A stretch of DNA of 64,000 nucleotides, taken from positions 3,162,001 to 3,226,000 of the forward strand of contig NZ_CP030261.1 of the NCBI RefSeq assembly GCF_003312915.1, read 5' to 3'. The notes beneath the pieces were generated by a model that was given only the letters and a program-made list of their open reading frames with translations, did no database searches and had not been told where the DNA came from. The position numbers and the translations under genes were made by a program. Below are positions 34,901 through 43,429 of this stretch, in pieces; position 1 is the stretch's first letter; the number at the start of each line of letters is the position of its first letter. Source of the DNA: Flavobacterium fluviale. Its GTDB lineage: Bacteria > Bacteroidota > Bacteroidia > Flavobacteriales > Flavobacteriaceae.

Positions 34901-37000
34901 TTAAGATTCCTGCATTTTGTGAGAAAAACGAAGTATGATAAACTCAGCCGGACGAACTACTGCCATTCCGATTTCGATTATCATTTTACCGTCTAAAATA
35001 TCTACAGCCGACATCGTTTGTCCCAGACCAATTCTAACATAAAACGCTTGTTCTGGTTTGGCTCCTGCCAAGGCTCCTGCTCTCCATTGGAGAATTAAGA
35101 AATTTTCTATCATGGCTCGTACTCGTATCCACGTATTGGCATCGTTGGCTTCAAAAACAAACTGTTCGGTTGCTTTTTTAATAGATTCTTCGGCCATATT
35201 AAAAAAGCGGCGAACGGGTACATAACGCCATTCACTATCGTTACCGGCTAAGGTTCTTGACCCCCAAACCAAGGTTCCTTTGCCGGTAAATGTTCTGATA
35301 GCGTTGATAGATTTACCTGCAACAGTGTCAACATTTAAGTTGTCCTGAATGGTATTTGTTATTTTAACCGTTGGTTTTATTACGTAGTTCAAGCTAACAT
35401 TTGCTGGAGCTTTCCAAACGCCTCTGTCTCTGTCAACTCTGGCATACACTCCCGCAATAGCAGCACTTGGAGGAAGTGTTATGGGCAGGTTGTAAATTTC
35501 GGTTAGTATCTTATTAAAAGTCGCATTATCGATAGTTTCTAAGGTGTTTAATTTTCTTCCGTTTAATGCTCCATTATTGACATCTTTTCCGCTCACAGAT
35601 TTGATAGTATTTAAAAGTGACAGCAAATTGGCTTGAATGCCAGAAAAATTATTGGTAACTAGCGTAATTCCAGTTTGAGTATTCAAATTTGTATAGTCTA
35701 CAAGTTTTCTTAATTCTTTATCAAAACTTACGGCATCTGTTGATATAATTTTCAACAGTTTTGTTGTAGCGTTTTCATCCTGTATTTTCTTCTTTAAAGC
35801 TTTTAAGTTTTTATAAACCGAGTCAATTTTATCTGTACCGATAAAGTTTGAATTAAAGGCGGTTAAAGCATTTGAAATACCGGTTGCAATATTCATATCC
35901 TCATCGGATATGGTGCTGATTGCGGCATTTGCTTCGTCGTTGAGCGAATTTTTCAAAAGAGATAAATTTTCTAAAGAAGCAAGCAAGATATTCAGTTTAT
36001 CCAGAAAAGCTGTTTTTTTGGCTGGATCACTAACAAATGTGCCTCCTAAATCAAAACCAGTTGCATCGTTACTGTACATTTGTAAAAGCAGATCGCTCAT
36101 TTGACCGGAAATATTTCCTGGAGCAGTGGTAACATCAATTAAATTAGCAACGGTTGCATCAATCCCAGTTGTTGCATTTTCGATACCTGCCAGACCTGTG
36201 GCAATTTGATCATAGGCTTTTGCGGTATAGGAATAATGTTTTAGGATGATTTTATTGCTGTCAAAAGCATAATCCAATATGGTTTCGAGGTGCGGATAAT
36301 AAACAGCACCGTATTTAATAGTGTCTTTTTCAGAACTAATTTTAGCTCTTAAATCATCTATATTAGAATCTGTTGGGCTTGATTCATCATAACTTAAAGT
36401 ATCGATTAAAGTAAATTTGTCCTGAAGATTTTGGCATTGCATTAGGGCATTATTATATAATCCGTAGAAATCAGTGCTATTTATTCCGCTTACTTTTGTT
36501 GCATCGGGAAATAGAATTAGTGTTGGTTCATCTACCTTTTCTAATTCTAATAATCCGTCATTCAAGGCATCAATATTGTTGATTGCTGTAATCTGAGAGT
36601 CATCTTCATCTAAATCATCTCCATAACGGCCAACCGAAATAATGTAGCAGGGACCACCGCCATTAGCAAAAAACAACTGCATGGAATAATACATCAAAAA
36701 AGGCTGTTTTACAGTTGGTTGATCGACTACAATAGATCTGGTGTCTCCATTTTCAGTCGCAACATCATTAATGGTAACACTAATTGTTGTCTCTGGTTTT
36801 GCAAAGCCAAAAAAGCGTTCGTATTCTAAAAGAGAAGTTATCCTTGTGGGTTGTAATTTCAAATCTCCGTTAATCTTGTTCGTGGCTTTTTCGGTATAGC
36901 CAATAAAAGCTGGAATCGCTGTTTCTACCTGGGCAACAGAAGGGGGAAACTTTACGATTTCCTCAACATATACTCCAGGCGTTTTGTAAGTTGTTGCCAT
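34901..37000 (-). CDS. eCIS contractile sheath protein (Afp2/3/4-like)
   Basis: 699 aa. The N-terminal TYKTPGVYVEEIVKFPPSVAQVETAIPAFIGYTEKA and the C-terminal block (WIRVRAMIENFLILQWRAGALAGAKPEQAFYVRIGLGQTMSAVDILDGKMIIEIGMAVVRPAEFIILRF) are the classic contractile-sheath ends. The middle (about 230-500) is a large, mainly helical insertion, making the protein much longer than Afp2/Afp3. Only one sheath gene is present, where Afp/PVC have several. An insertion in this place would lie on the particle surface. Confidence 0.93.
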   Translation of the reverse strand: MATTYKTPGVYVEEIVKFPPSVAQVETAIPAFIGYTEKATNKINGDLKLQPTRITSLLEYERFFGFAKPETTISVTINDVATENGDTRSIVVDQPTVKQPFLMYYSMQLFFANGGGPCYIISVGRYGDDLDEDDSQITAINNIDALNDGLLELEKVDEPTLILFPDATKVSGINSTDFYGLYNNALMQCQNLQDKFTLIDTLSYDESSPTDSNIDDLRAKISSEKDTIKYGAVYYPHLETILDYAFDSNKIILKHYSYTAKAYDQIATGLAGIENATTGIDATVANLIDVTTAPGNISGQMSDLLLQMYSNDATGFDLGGTFVSDPAKKTAFLDKLNILLASLENLSLLKNSLNDEANAAISTISDEDMNIATGISNALTAFNSNFIGTDKIDSVYKNLKALKKKIQDENATTKLLKIISTDAVSFDKELRKLVDYTNLNTQTGITLVTNNFSGIQANLLSLLNTIKSVSGKDVNNGALNGRKLNTLETIDNATFNKILTEIYNLPITLPPSAAIAGVYARVDRDRGVWKAPANVSLNYVIKPTVKITNTIQDNLNVDTVAGKSINAIRTFTGKGTLVWGSRTLAGNDSEWRYVPVRRFFNMAEESIKKATEQFVFEANDANTWIRVRAMIENFLILQWRAGALAGAKPEQAFYVRIGLGQTMSAVDILDGKMIIEIGMAVVRPAEFIILRFSHKMQES

Positions 37001-37021
37001 AATTGATTTGTTTTTTAATTA

Positions 37022-37864
37022 TTAAATAAATATTTCCGAATAGTAATCACTATTGATTTTTGTTATGGATTTTACAGATGGATTGGGGTATTGGCTTTCA
37101 GGAGGCTGGGAAGGCGTAAAATCGGTGAGGGGATCAATTTCAACAAAACCGGAGCGGGTTAGGGGTTTGGCAGCATTGGTTTTAATTTCGGTTCCTGCTT
37201 TACGGTTGATGTATTTCCAAAGTGTTTTCCGATTATCAAAATGAATTTTAAAATTGGGACTTATTAGTTTGCCCAAATTGGTTACAATGTTGCCTGAAGT
37301 GTTGTCGCCCTTAATTGTTAGCGAAATAAGCCCAAAAACATTTTGTTGTTCTGACGGCTGCAGTGCTGCAATTAAATGGGCAGAGGTTTCTTCAGATACT
37401 AAGTACGCATTTGAAATTAGCTTGCTGTCATTTATTTTTGGAAGATATTCAAATGAAACCGGTTCAGTTAATGGTTTAACATTACTGAAGAGATAAAGCT
37501 GAGTACGAGCAAAATCAAGATTAGTATAATTTTCAAATTGATAGTCATTTAGTTTAATTAAAAATTTCAAGTTCAAATCTTTTGGGATTTTTATAAATGG
37601 GTCTGATTCATCTGTTTCTTTTACTTTAATGTAGATTCTAAAACCTGTTTTGATTTTTTTGAATAGCATTTTGTAGTTTTTGAGAACAGTATTAGTTTCT
37701 AACGCAGGCGTTATTGACGCAAATGCATCTGTATTAAATTGTTGCAGCATTTTTTCTTTTTTAGTAGCAGACATGCCTGTATAAGTTTCTTCTCCGTTAT
37801 TTAGAAAATAATTATGAAGAAGCGTTACCTCAAACAGCAATCCATATTTAGCGGCAAAACTCAT
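37022..37864 (-). CDS. eCIS-associated protein, possible cap/adaptor
   Basis: 280 aa, no signal peptide, no recognised domain. Its ATG overlaps the stop of the DUF4255 gene by 4 bp and it precedes the sheath by 21 bp, so it is translationally coupled with the tube terminator. The AlgoCIS particle is known to have extra cap-adaptor proteins beside Afp16-type terminators, and this gene is a candidate for such a part, by position only. The sequence is rich in beta-type stretches (FLIKLNDYQF, VFGLISLTIKG) and ends with a Pro-rich tail (PSQPPESQYPNP). Confidence 0.5.
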   Translation of the reverse strand: MSFAAKYGLLFEVTLLHNYFLNNGEETYTGMSATKKEKMLQQFNTDAFASITPALETNTVLKNYKMLFKKIKTGFRIYIKVKETDESDPFIKIPKDLNLKFLIKLNDYQFENYTNLDFARTQLYLFSNVKPLTEPVSFEYLPKINDSKLISNAYLVSEETSAHLIAALQPSEQQNVFGLISLTIKGDNTSGNIVTNLGKLISPNFKIHFDNRKTLWKYINRKAGTEIKTNAAKPLTRSGFVEIDPLTDFTPSQPPESQYPNPSVKSITKINSDYYSEIFI

Positions 37865-38460
37865 GATTGTTCTTTTCTTTTGGTTATTCCGGTAAACTCG
37901 CCAATAACTTGTCCTTCTGCCTGCACTATATTGCGTTCTATTTGTATCATGCTCACTTTATATAAAGCACATGGAAGCTGTTTTCCGCCCAGTGTTCCCC
38001 AGATATAATTGAGTTCTTCAAAAGTAGGAGTGTAGAGTTCGACCGAAAATCTAAAGTTGTCTACATTGCTCATGGCGCTGCTGTTTCTGTTATAAGTAGT
38101 ATTGGCTTGGGTAAAAAGTTTTTTTCCCTGAAAAAATTCAATAATTTTTGAAATATCTTTAAGAGAATTGATGTACTTATCTCTATTAGCGCTAAAAAGG
38201 ATATACAGATTTAAATTGATGACACTGTTTTTGTAAATTGTTTTAGTATTTTCGACAGTATGATTTGGGAAGTTTTTTAAAGCAGCTTCTTCGTCTATAT
38301 TGATTAAGGTAAGTGCCACGCCGTCTTTTAAAAAATCGCCTTCGTGACTTTGAGACTCTAATAAAGCAATATTTTCTGGAACAACAGATTTTTCTAACCC
38401 AATTTCCACGAGATAGTTATTTACTTGTTCTGCAATTATTTGTATTACTTCAAAAATCAT
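37861..38460 (-). CDS. DUF4255 tube-terminator/cap protein (Afp16-like)
   Basis: 199 aa, first gene of the eCIS operon. DUF4255 features: MIFEVIQIIAEQVNNYL at the N terminus, GVALTLINIDEEAALKN in the centre and LNLYILFSANRDKYINSLKDISKIIEFFQGK. The Afp16 family ends tube and sheath growth at the distal tip and fixes particle length. It is preceded by a leader of about 125 bp and a candidate promoter at 38594-38621. Confidence 0.9.
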   Translation of the reverse strand: MIFEVIQIIAEQVNNYLVEIGLEKSVVPENIALLESQSHEGDFLKDGVALTLINIDEEAALKNFPNHTVENTKTIYKNSVINLNLYILFSANRDKYINSLKDISKIIEFFQGKKLFTQANTTYNRNSSAMSNVDNFRFSVELYTPTFEELNYIWGTLGGKQLPCALYKVSMIQIERNIVQAEGQVIGEFTGITKRKEQS

Positions 38461-38593
38461 CTTTGATAAAATTTATATAAATACTAAATGAAATTTTTGG
38501 GGAAGGAATAAGATTCAGGGCGCAGATTGTGATTAGAAAAGGGGCTTCTGACTGTAATTAATTGATGAGCGAAACAAGGCTGATAAGATTTGA

Positions 38594-38621
38594 CTAAAGT
38601 AGAAAAATGTACAGGTACCAA
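38594..38621 (-). promoter_or_regulatory. Candidate promoter of the eCIS operon
   Basis: On the minus strand: TTG (38619-38621), 17-bp spacer, TACTTTAG (38594-38601), one mismatch to TAnnTTTG. The -33 TTG lies directly in the T run of the preceding terminator. The predicted start of transcription gives a leader of about 125 nt before the DUF4255 gene. Confidence 0.5.
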
Positions 38622-38645
38622 AAAAGGGGAAAATTCCCCTTTTTT
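38620..38645 (-). terminator. Intrinsic terminator of the DUF421 gene
   Basis: 12-bp stem AAAAAAGGGGAA / TTCCCCTTTTTT with a 2-nt loop and T run on the minus strand. It isolates the eCIS operon from the DUF421 gene read in the same direction. Confidence 0.85.
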
Positions 38646-38758
38646 AATTTATTTAATATGCTGTTTTTTAGTAAGTTGTATATAGTATTTGTTTCTCTGA
38701 AATTAAGAAGATCATAAACAAAAAAACGCTAGATTTAGACAGTATTTTGAGTCATACT

Positions 38759-39271
38759 TTATATCTGAATATCATCTAATGAACTCTTTCCTGTACCATC
38801 GGATTTTTTAACCACGGTGATCTGTCCGTTAAGTTCCATAACAATTGCTTTTACCTCATCGATCTGATCAATTCCTGACTCCCTGATTGTAGAGTATAGT
38901 TCGTCTTTGGTTACAGCTTCTTTGGTCATGGCTTTTTCTATAAATTTTCCATCATAAAATAAAAGAATCGGAACGGCATTTAAGACCTTTTCCATTTTCT
39001 TTGACATGCGGGCAGTCCAGGCAAATATGTACTGCAAACCGATAATAAGGATGAGAACTATGGCTCCTTCAATCAGAGGTACCATTGCCAGCATCATATC
39101 CGACAAGGTAGATCCCAGAGCAACGGTGACAACGAAGTCAAAAGCGTTAAGTTTTGCTAAAGTGCGTTTTCCCGAAATTCTGAGAAAAAAAAATAAAGTA
39201 ATAAAGGCGATGATTGTGGCGAGTACTACATGTCCAATACTTTTCCAATCTTTAAAAAAAACTTCGTCCAT
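38759..39271 (-). CDS. DUF421 membrane protein (YetF-like)
   Basis: 170 aa with three predicted N-terminal membrane segments (about 10-30, 45-60, 65-85) and a cytoplasmic DUF421 domain. Family motifs: FFLRISGKRTLAKLNAFDFVVTVALGS, LFYDGKFIEKAM, and DELYSTIRESGIDQIDEVKAIVMELNGQITVVKK. Members are found in many bacteria and are thought to be sporulation/stress-related in Bacilli, but the function here is unknown. Monocistronic, with its own terminator downstream. Confidence 0.88.
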   Translation of the reverse strand: MDEVFFKDWKSIGHVVLATIIAFITLFFFLRISGKRTLAKLNAFDFVVTVALGSTLSDMMLAMVPLIEGAIVLILIIGLQYIFAWTARMSKKMEKVLNAVPILLFYDGKFIEKAMTKEAVTKDELYSTIRESGIDQIDEVKAIVMELNGQITVVKKSDGTGKSSLDDIQI

Positions 39272-39375
39272 TTTAATTTGCTAAGGAGTTGATATTCAAA
39301 TATAAAGATGTTGTAATGGATGCTATTATATAATTTTTGAAATATCTTATATGAGGGAGACGATATTATACAAAA

Positions 39376-39408
39376 AAATGCTGCACCAATTTTTTGGGTA
39401 CAGCATTT
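39376..39408 (-). terminator. Intrinsic terminator
   Basis: Stem AAATGCTG(c)ACC / GGT(a)CAGCATTT with flanking A run giving a T run on the minus strand, downstream of the acidic-protein gene at 39450. Confidence 0.75.
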
Positions 39409-39449
39409 GTTAGTTTTTAAGCTAATGAACTTTTACGATTCAGTGAACA

Positions 39450-39908
39450 TTATAGGTTATTCTTTTTCCATTGAGGAGGATTGATTTCATTTGTGTCAAT
39501 TTCATCATTTTTGATTTCATCGTTGCTGAGCTCGCCAATTTCGAATTCTTTCTCATGAATAGGAGTCCTTTCCACTTCGTGAATATCAAATTTTTCATCT
39601 TCAATTTCTTGACGATCTGGAGTATGTACTTCTGATCCTTCAATGCCAAGATTTTCATACTGGTCGTTTTCTTTCAGATCCTTTTCAATATCCTGCTCGG
39701 TTATATCCTTTGATTTCGCGTCTGATTCTTTATCGAGATTTTCTGAATCATAGCGGTTATTTTCAATACGCGTGTCCGTATCATTTGCATTTTTACTGCT
39801 TTTTCCTGTTTCCCCGTTTTCTGGCTGGCTATTCTTAGAACTGTTGTCAGTATTCTGACCGTTAGTTAGGTCTTTAGTATTCTCGGAGGTATTATTCTTG
39901 TTTTTCAT
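39450..39908 (-). CDS. Acidic, disordered hypothetical protein
   Basis: 152 aa, almost without hydrophobic residues: Asn/Ser/Thr/Lys-rich N-terminal half, Asp/Glu-rich C-terminal half (DEIKNDEIDTNEINPPQWKKN). Probably intrinsically disordered and very hydrophilic, resembling stress or desiccation-type small proteins of flavobacteria. No signal peptide or domain. The existence of its own terminator supports that it is a real gene; function unknown. Confidence 0.65.
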   Translation of the reverse strand: MKNKNNTSENTKDLTNGQNTDNSSKNSQPENGETGKSSKNANDTDTRIENNRYDSENLDKESDAKSKDITEQDIEKDLKENDQYENLGIEGSEVHTPDRQEIEDEKFDIHEVERTPIHEKEFEIGELSNDEIKNDEIDTNEINPPQWKKNNL

Positions 39909-40298
39909 GACTGTAAGTTTAAATTTGTACTTTATTATTTTTAAGACTGCTGTTTTTTGAGGTATGATGTTTCAAGCAGAATTTCTTGATCCTGTTCTTG
40001 TAACATCCTTAAATTGCATCTTGTACGTTTTATAAAATTAAATAATAGCTGTATGATTTATTTACAGAATACCAGCTGGAGCTTTACATTATTACAAGGA
40101 GTAAGAGAAAGACAATAAAAGCAGGCGGGGCAAGTTGATTGATTCTGTGTCAGAAGAATAACACAATGAACTTGGTTTTTTTTTGTTTTTTTATTAAAAA
40201 TGACTTTTTTGAGTGTTCTTTAGATTTTAATTAAAAATAATATTATATTTAAACTACTACTAAACTGCTGTAAAGACAGCTGTATTAAATTAAATTTT
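39909..40298. other. Non-coding gap
   Basis: 390 bp between divergent genes (acidic protein, minus; receiver, plus). A/T-rich, with no protein-like frame and no clear promoter box or stem that I can support. Confidence 0.5.
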
Positions 40299-40679
40299 AT
40301 GTTGCGAAAAGATATATTTCTTGTGGATGATGATGAAGATGATATTACAAATTTTATGGATGCCATCCAATCTTTGAACAAAGATGTGAGCTGCCGAACC
40401 TCAAGCAATCCTATTAAAGCACTTGCAGAACTTAATTCTACTGAAAAGCTCCCTGATTTGATACTGCTGGACTATAATATGCCTTTTATAAACGGACTGG
40501 AATTTATACGCCGTCTGCGCAGCTATGACAAGCTGGCTGATATTGAAGTGGTAATGTTTTCAACGCCAGATGAGCAAATAATGATTCCTTGGCTTTTAAA
40601 AAACAATACGATCGTAAAATACATTTCAAAGCCTGATACATTCGAAGATCTTAAAGCTGTACTGGATGAAATACTATAG
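40299..40679 (+). CDS. Single-domain response regulator (CheY-like)
   Basis: 126-aa receiver domain without output domain. It has the acidic pocket D10-D11-D12, the phospho-acceptor D58 (LILLDYNMP), S88/T89 and K111 (ISKPD). The N terminus (DIFLVDDDEDD) resembles the Rcp1-type receivers that serve multi-PAS histidine kinases in flavobacteria. No kinase is adjacent; the closest is the multi-PAS kinase at 48164-52192, which also lacks a receiver, so the two could be partners (inference). Confidence 0.93.
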   Translation: MLRKDIFLVDDDEDDITNFMDAIQSLNKDVSCRTSSNPIKALAELNSTEKLPDLILLDYNMPFINGLEFIRRLRSYDKLADIEVVMFSTPDEQIMIPWLLKNNTIVKYISKPDTFEDLKAVLDEIL

Positions 40680-40793
40680 TTGCTGTGTTTTAAAGAAATA
40701 GATTTTAAAAGTTTCGACGTTAAGAATATAAATCGGTCAAAAGTTCAATTTACTGCAATCAGTTCTACATTGAGTGAAAATTGAAAAAAAATA

Positions 40794-41309
40794 TCAGAAA
40801 CCATTTGCAACCTCAAAGCTTTTAGCAGCAGTATGCAGAAGAGCTTCTTTTTTGTGCACCTTATTGTAAAGCATCTTTTTTTGTCGTGCCAGCGCTATAA
40901 GTTTATTGCTGGCATCTTCCAATTGATTCTCCTTCAGTGTTCGAAGAAGAGCCTGCTGTTCTATTTCTTTTTTATCAAATACATGAAGCTCTTCAAGGGA
41001 CTGATAGTATTCAAGTGCAGCAGTTTTAATTGATTCTCCTTCTGAGATATTGTTAGTAGAAATTTTTTTGATGTCAGCAATAAGCTTGTCAAACTCTTCG
41101 CGTTGTTGCTCTACAGCTGCTAAAGCACCTTTATAATCCTCTTTTACCAGACATTTTAGTTTTTTTTCACCTGGACCTTCTTTCCCAAGTACAATCTCAA
41201 AGGCTCTGCGTTCGAACTGGTCGAGCGACTCCTTAAAAGCTAAAGCTTTTGATGATTTGCAGCTTACTGCTATAATTAGAATTGTTGTCAGCAAAATACC
41301 AAACTTCAT
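40794..41309 (-). CDS. Hypothetical helical lipoprotein
   Basis: 171 aa with lipoprotein signal (lipobox IAVSC, Cys17), followed by a long, charged helical region with probable coiled coil (EQQALLRTLKENQLEDASNKLIALARQKKMLYNKVHKKEALL). It should be a periplasm-facing or outer-membrane-anchored lipoprotein. No family recognised. Confidence 0.7.
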   Translation of the reverse strand: MKFGILLTTILIIAVSCKSSKALAFKESLDQFERRAFEIVLGKEGPGEKKLKCLVKEDYKGALAAVEQQREEFDKLIADIKKISTNNISEGESIKTAALEYYQSLEELHVFDKKEIEQQALLRTLKENQLEDASNKLIALARQKKMLYNKVHKKEALLHTAAKSFEVANGF

Positions 41310-41414
41310 ATTATTATATTTTATGATATTAATTGAATAGAAAATAAACTCTGTTTAGTAAATCCTTACCCACAATACATATTCCTACTGAACAGTAAAT
41401 ATGTTTCTTTTTAT

Positions 41415-42119
41415 TTATTTTGTTTTGGTAGGACGGACTTCTATTTTACTTGGCAGTACATTTGAGTTCATTTTTAAAAGATCGACCACCATTTGCCCGA
41501 TGTCTGAAGGCTGTATTTTCCAATTATCGGCTTCGCTTGGCGTATGGCCGTTAAAGTTTGAAGAAACCGAACCTGGCATAATGGTCGTACATTTTACATC
41601 ATAATCGCGAAGGTCAAGCATAGCAGCTTGTGTAAAACCCACCAAACCAAATTTCGAGGCATTATAGGCAGCGCCGTTAGCAAAGAAATTTGCCCCAGCC
41701 AAAGATGCTATAGAGATGTAGTAGCCTTTGTTTGCTTTGAGCTGTGCTGCAGATGCTTTGAGAGTATGGAAAGCTCCTGTAAGATTGGTTTCAATCATGG
41801 TGTTCCAGTCTTCAAGTGACATGTCGTCTATGGATCCAAATTTACCCACTCCTGCATTGGCAATGACAACATCGAGCTTTCCGAATTGCGATACAATCTG
41901 CTCAATAGCTCTTTGTTCGTCATTAAAGTTTCTGACATCGGACTGCAGTACAATTAGATTTTCACTGTTTAAAATTTGCTTTGCGTTTTCAAGCGCTTTT
42001 TTATCCCTCCCAGAAACTGCTACTTTTACTCCGTTTTCTAATAAGGCCTGCGCAATTCCCAAACCAATGCCTTTTGCCCCGCCGGTGATGTAGGCTGTTT
42101 TGTTTTCTATGTCCTGCAT
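41415..42119 (-). CDS. SDR family NAD(P)-dependent oxidoreductase
   Basis: 234 aa from the ATG at 42119 (MQDIENKTAYITGG); the 21 residues before it are not SDR-like. Cofactor loop TGGAKGIG (12-19), NAG (88-90), catalytic S139, Y152, K156 (YNASK). AVSGRD at the end of beta-2 (Arg38 after Gly) suggests NADPH preference. Cytoplasmic, unknown substrate; resembles the 3-ketoacyl-ACP reductase/sepiapterin-type subgroup. It lies alone between a lipoprotein and an AraC regulator on the same strand. Confidence 0.88.
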   Translation of the reverse strand: MQDIENKTAYITGGAKGIGLGIAQALLENGVKVAVSGRDKKALENAKQILNSENLIVLQSDVRNFNDEQRAIEQIVSQFGKLDVVIANAGVGKFGSIDDMSLEDWNTMIETNLTGAFHTLKASAAQLKANKGYYISIASLAGANFFANGAAYNASKFGLVGFTQAAMLDLRDYDVKCTTIMPGSVSSNFNGHTPSEADNWKIQPSDIGQMVVDLLKMNSNVLPSKIEVRPTKTK

Positions 42120-42450
42120 TTTATTATAATTTAAAGTTGTTTTACTGCTGTTATTGTGTCTAATGCGATTACATTTCCACATTTTAAAAAACAGCTGTTT
42201 TATAAAAATACGATAAATTTTCGGGAATGCATTTTTTTGCTAGTGGTTTATTTTGGGTAAGTATTCACGTAGTTTTTATAATTATTACTATTCTTTGTTA
42301 GTACGATTTTATCAAGTAAAGTATAATTGTGAGAAATAATTCGAATCCCATCATTAATGCTCGGATACCTAATTTGCTGTACACTTCTACTTATGTAATT
42401 AAAAATAGGCATAGAAAGGCGTGCACAAAATATTTAGTTATTTTAATTTT
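42120..42450. other. Non-coding gap
   Basis: 331 bp between the SDR start and the end of the AraC gene. No ORF of note, no clear hairpin or promoter that I can support. Confidence 0.5.
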
Positions 42451-43323
42451 TTAAATACTTTCTCCTACAGCCTGAGCACTTAGGTATTTGTTCTTAAAAC
42501 CAAATGGAGTTTCATTGGTTTTTATGAAAAAAAGACGGCTAAAATAAGCTGGGTCTTCATAACCAAGCTCATATGCGATTTCTTTGGCGCTTTTGGCAGT
42601 GTGAACTAAAAGTCTTTTCGCTTCCAATATAATGCGGTTTTTGATAATTTCGTTGGGCTGCGGCAGGTTCATCCTCTTGAATTTATGGGTGAGGGTTTTG
42701 GGGGCCATTGCTAATATATCGGCATAGTCTGCAACACTATGTTTTTGTTTGTAATTTGCTTCGACTAATTGAGTGAAACGCCTGAAACATTCTAGATCAT
42801 TGTGCTGCTGCGATAATATACCATCAAGATGCTGCAATTTCCATAGCCGGGTTGCTTTTATAAAAATTTGTTTCAAATAGGTACGGAGCATTTCTTCCTG
42901 TGAGGAATCTTTCAAAATAAACTCATCCTGCATCTGAACAAATAAATAATCAATAAATGCTGACTCTTTCTCTGGTACAGTTGTCATAGGCATATTATTA
43001 ATATTATTAAACAGCAGTCCATCACACGCTACTTCTTCATCATGAATCTGAATGCAGTAGAAATCACTGTTGTAAAATATAAAGAAACCTGTTTGATCAC
43101 CAATTTCCTCAATGCTCAATACTTGATTTGGACTTATAAAAAAGAGAGAACTGCCCGAAGTATTATACACCTGAAAATCTACTTTGATCTTACAGTCTGC
43201 AGCTAGATATAACACTTTTATATATTCTTTGTAAACTTCAGAATTGATCATTTCGAGGCCTTCATTATCTACTTTCAGCATTCCTATTTTTTTCAGGCTT
43301 ACGTCAAAAATGTGTTCTTTCAT
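42451..43323 (-). CDS. AraC family transcriptional regulator
   Basis: 290 aa. The N-terminal ~180 aa form a cupin-like sensing part (LSIEEIGDQTGFFIFYNSDFYCIQ), and the C-terminal ~100 aa carry two helix-turn-helix motifs (HSVADYADILAMAPKTLTHKFKR, then SAKEIAYELGYEDPAYFSRLFFIKTNETPFGFK, the AraC signature). It is encoded on the same strand as an alpha/beta hydrolase upstream and an SDR downstream, either of which could be the target. Confidence 0.92.
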   Translation of the reverse strand: MKEHIFDVSLKKIGMLKVDNEGLEMINSEVYKEYIKVLYLAADCKIKVDFQVYNTSGSSLFFISPNQVLSIEEIGDQTGFFIFYNSDFYCIQIHDEEVACDGLLFNNINNMPMTTVPEKESAFIDYLFVQMQDEFILKDSSQEEMLRTYLKQIFIKATRLWKLQHLDGILSQQHNDLECFRRFTQLVEANYKQKHSVADYADILAMAPKTLTHKFKRMNLPQPNEIIKNRIILEAKRLLVHTAKSAKEIAYELGYEDPAYFSRLFFIKTNETPFGFKNKYLSAQAVGESI

Positions 43324-43429
43324 TATCGATTCTATTAAAACCGGTCTTTATAAAGACCGGCAATGTTACTGAATATTAGCTGCTAATCTTTGCTTTGTTA
43401 CAAACAAATTTAATAAACTTTATGCATAA

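Noticed and set aside
10363..38460. Prophage or type VI secretion system
   Set aside because: No capsid, portal, terminase, integrase or lysis genes, and no TssJLM membrane complex or ClpV. DUF4255, DUF5908, DUF4157 and Afp15-type ATPase define an eCIS.
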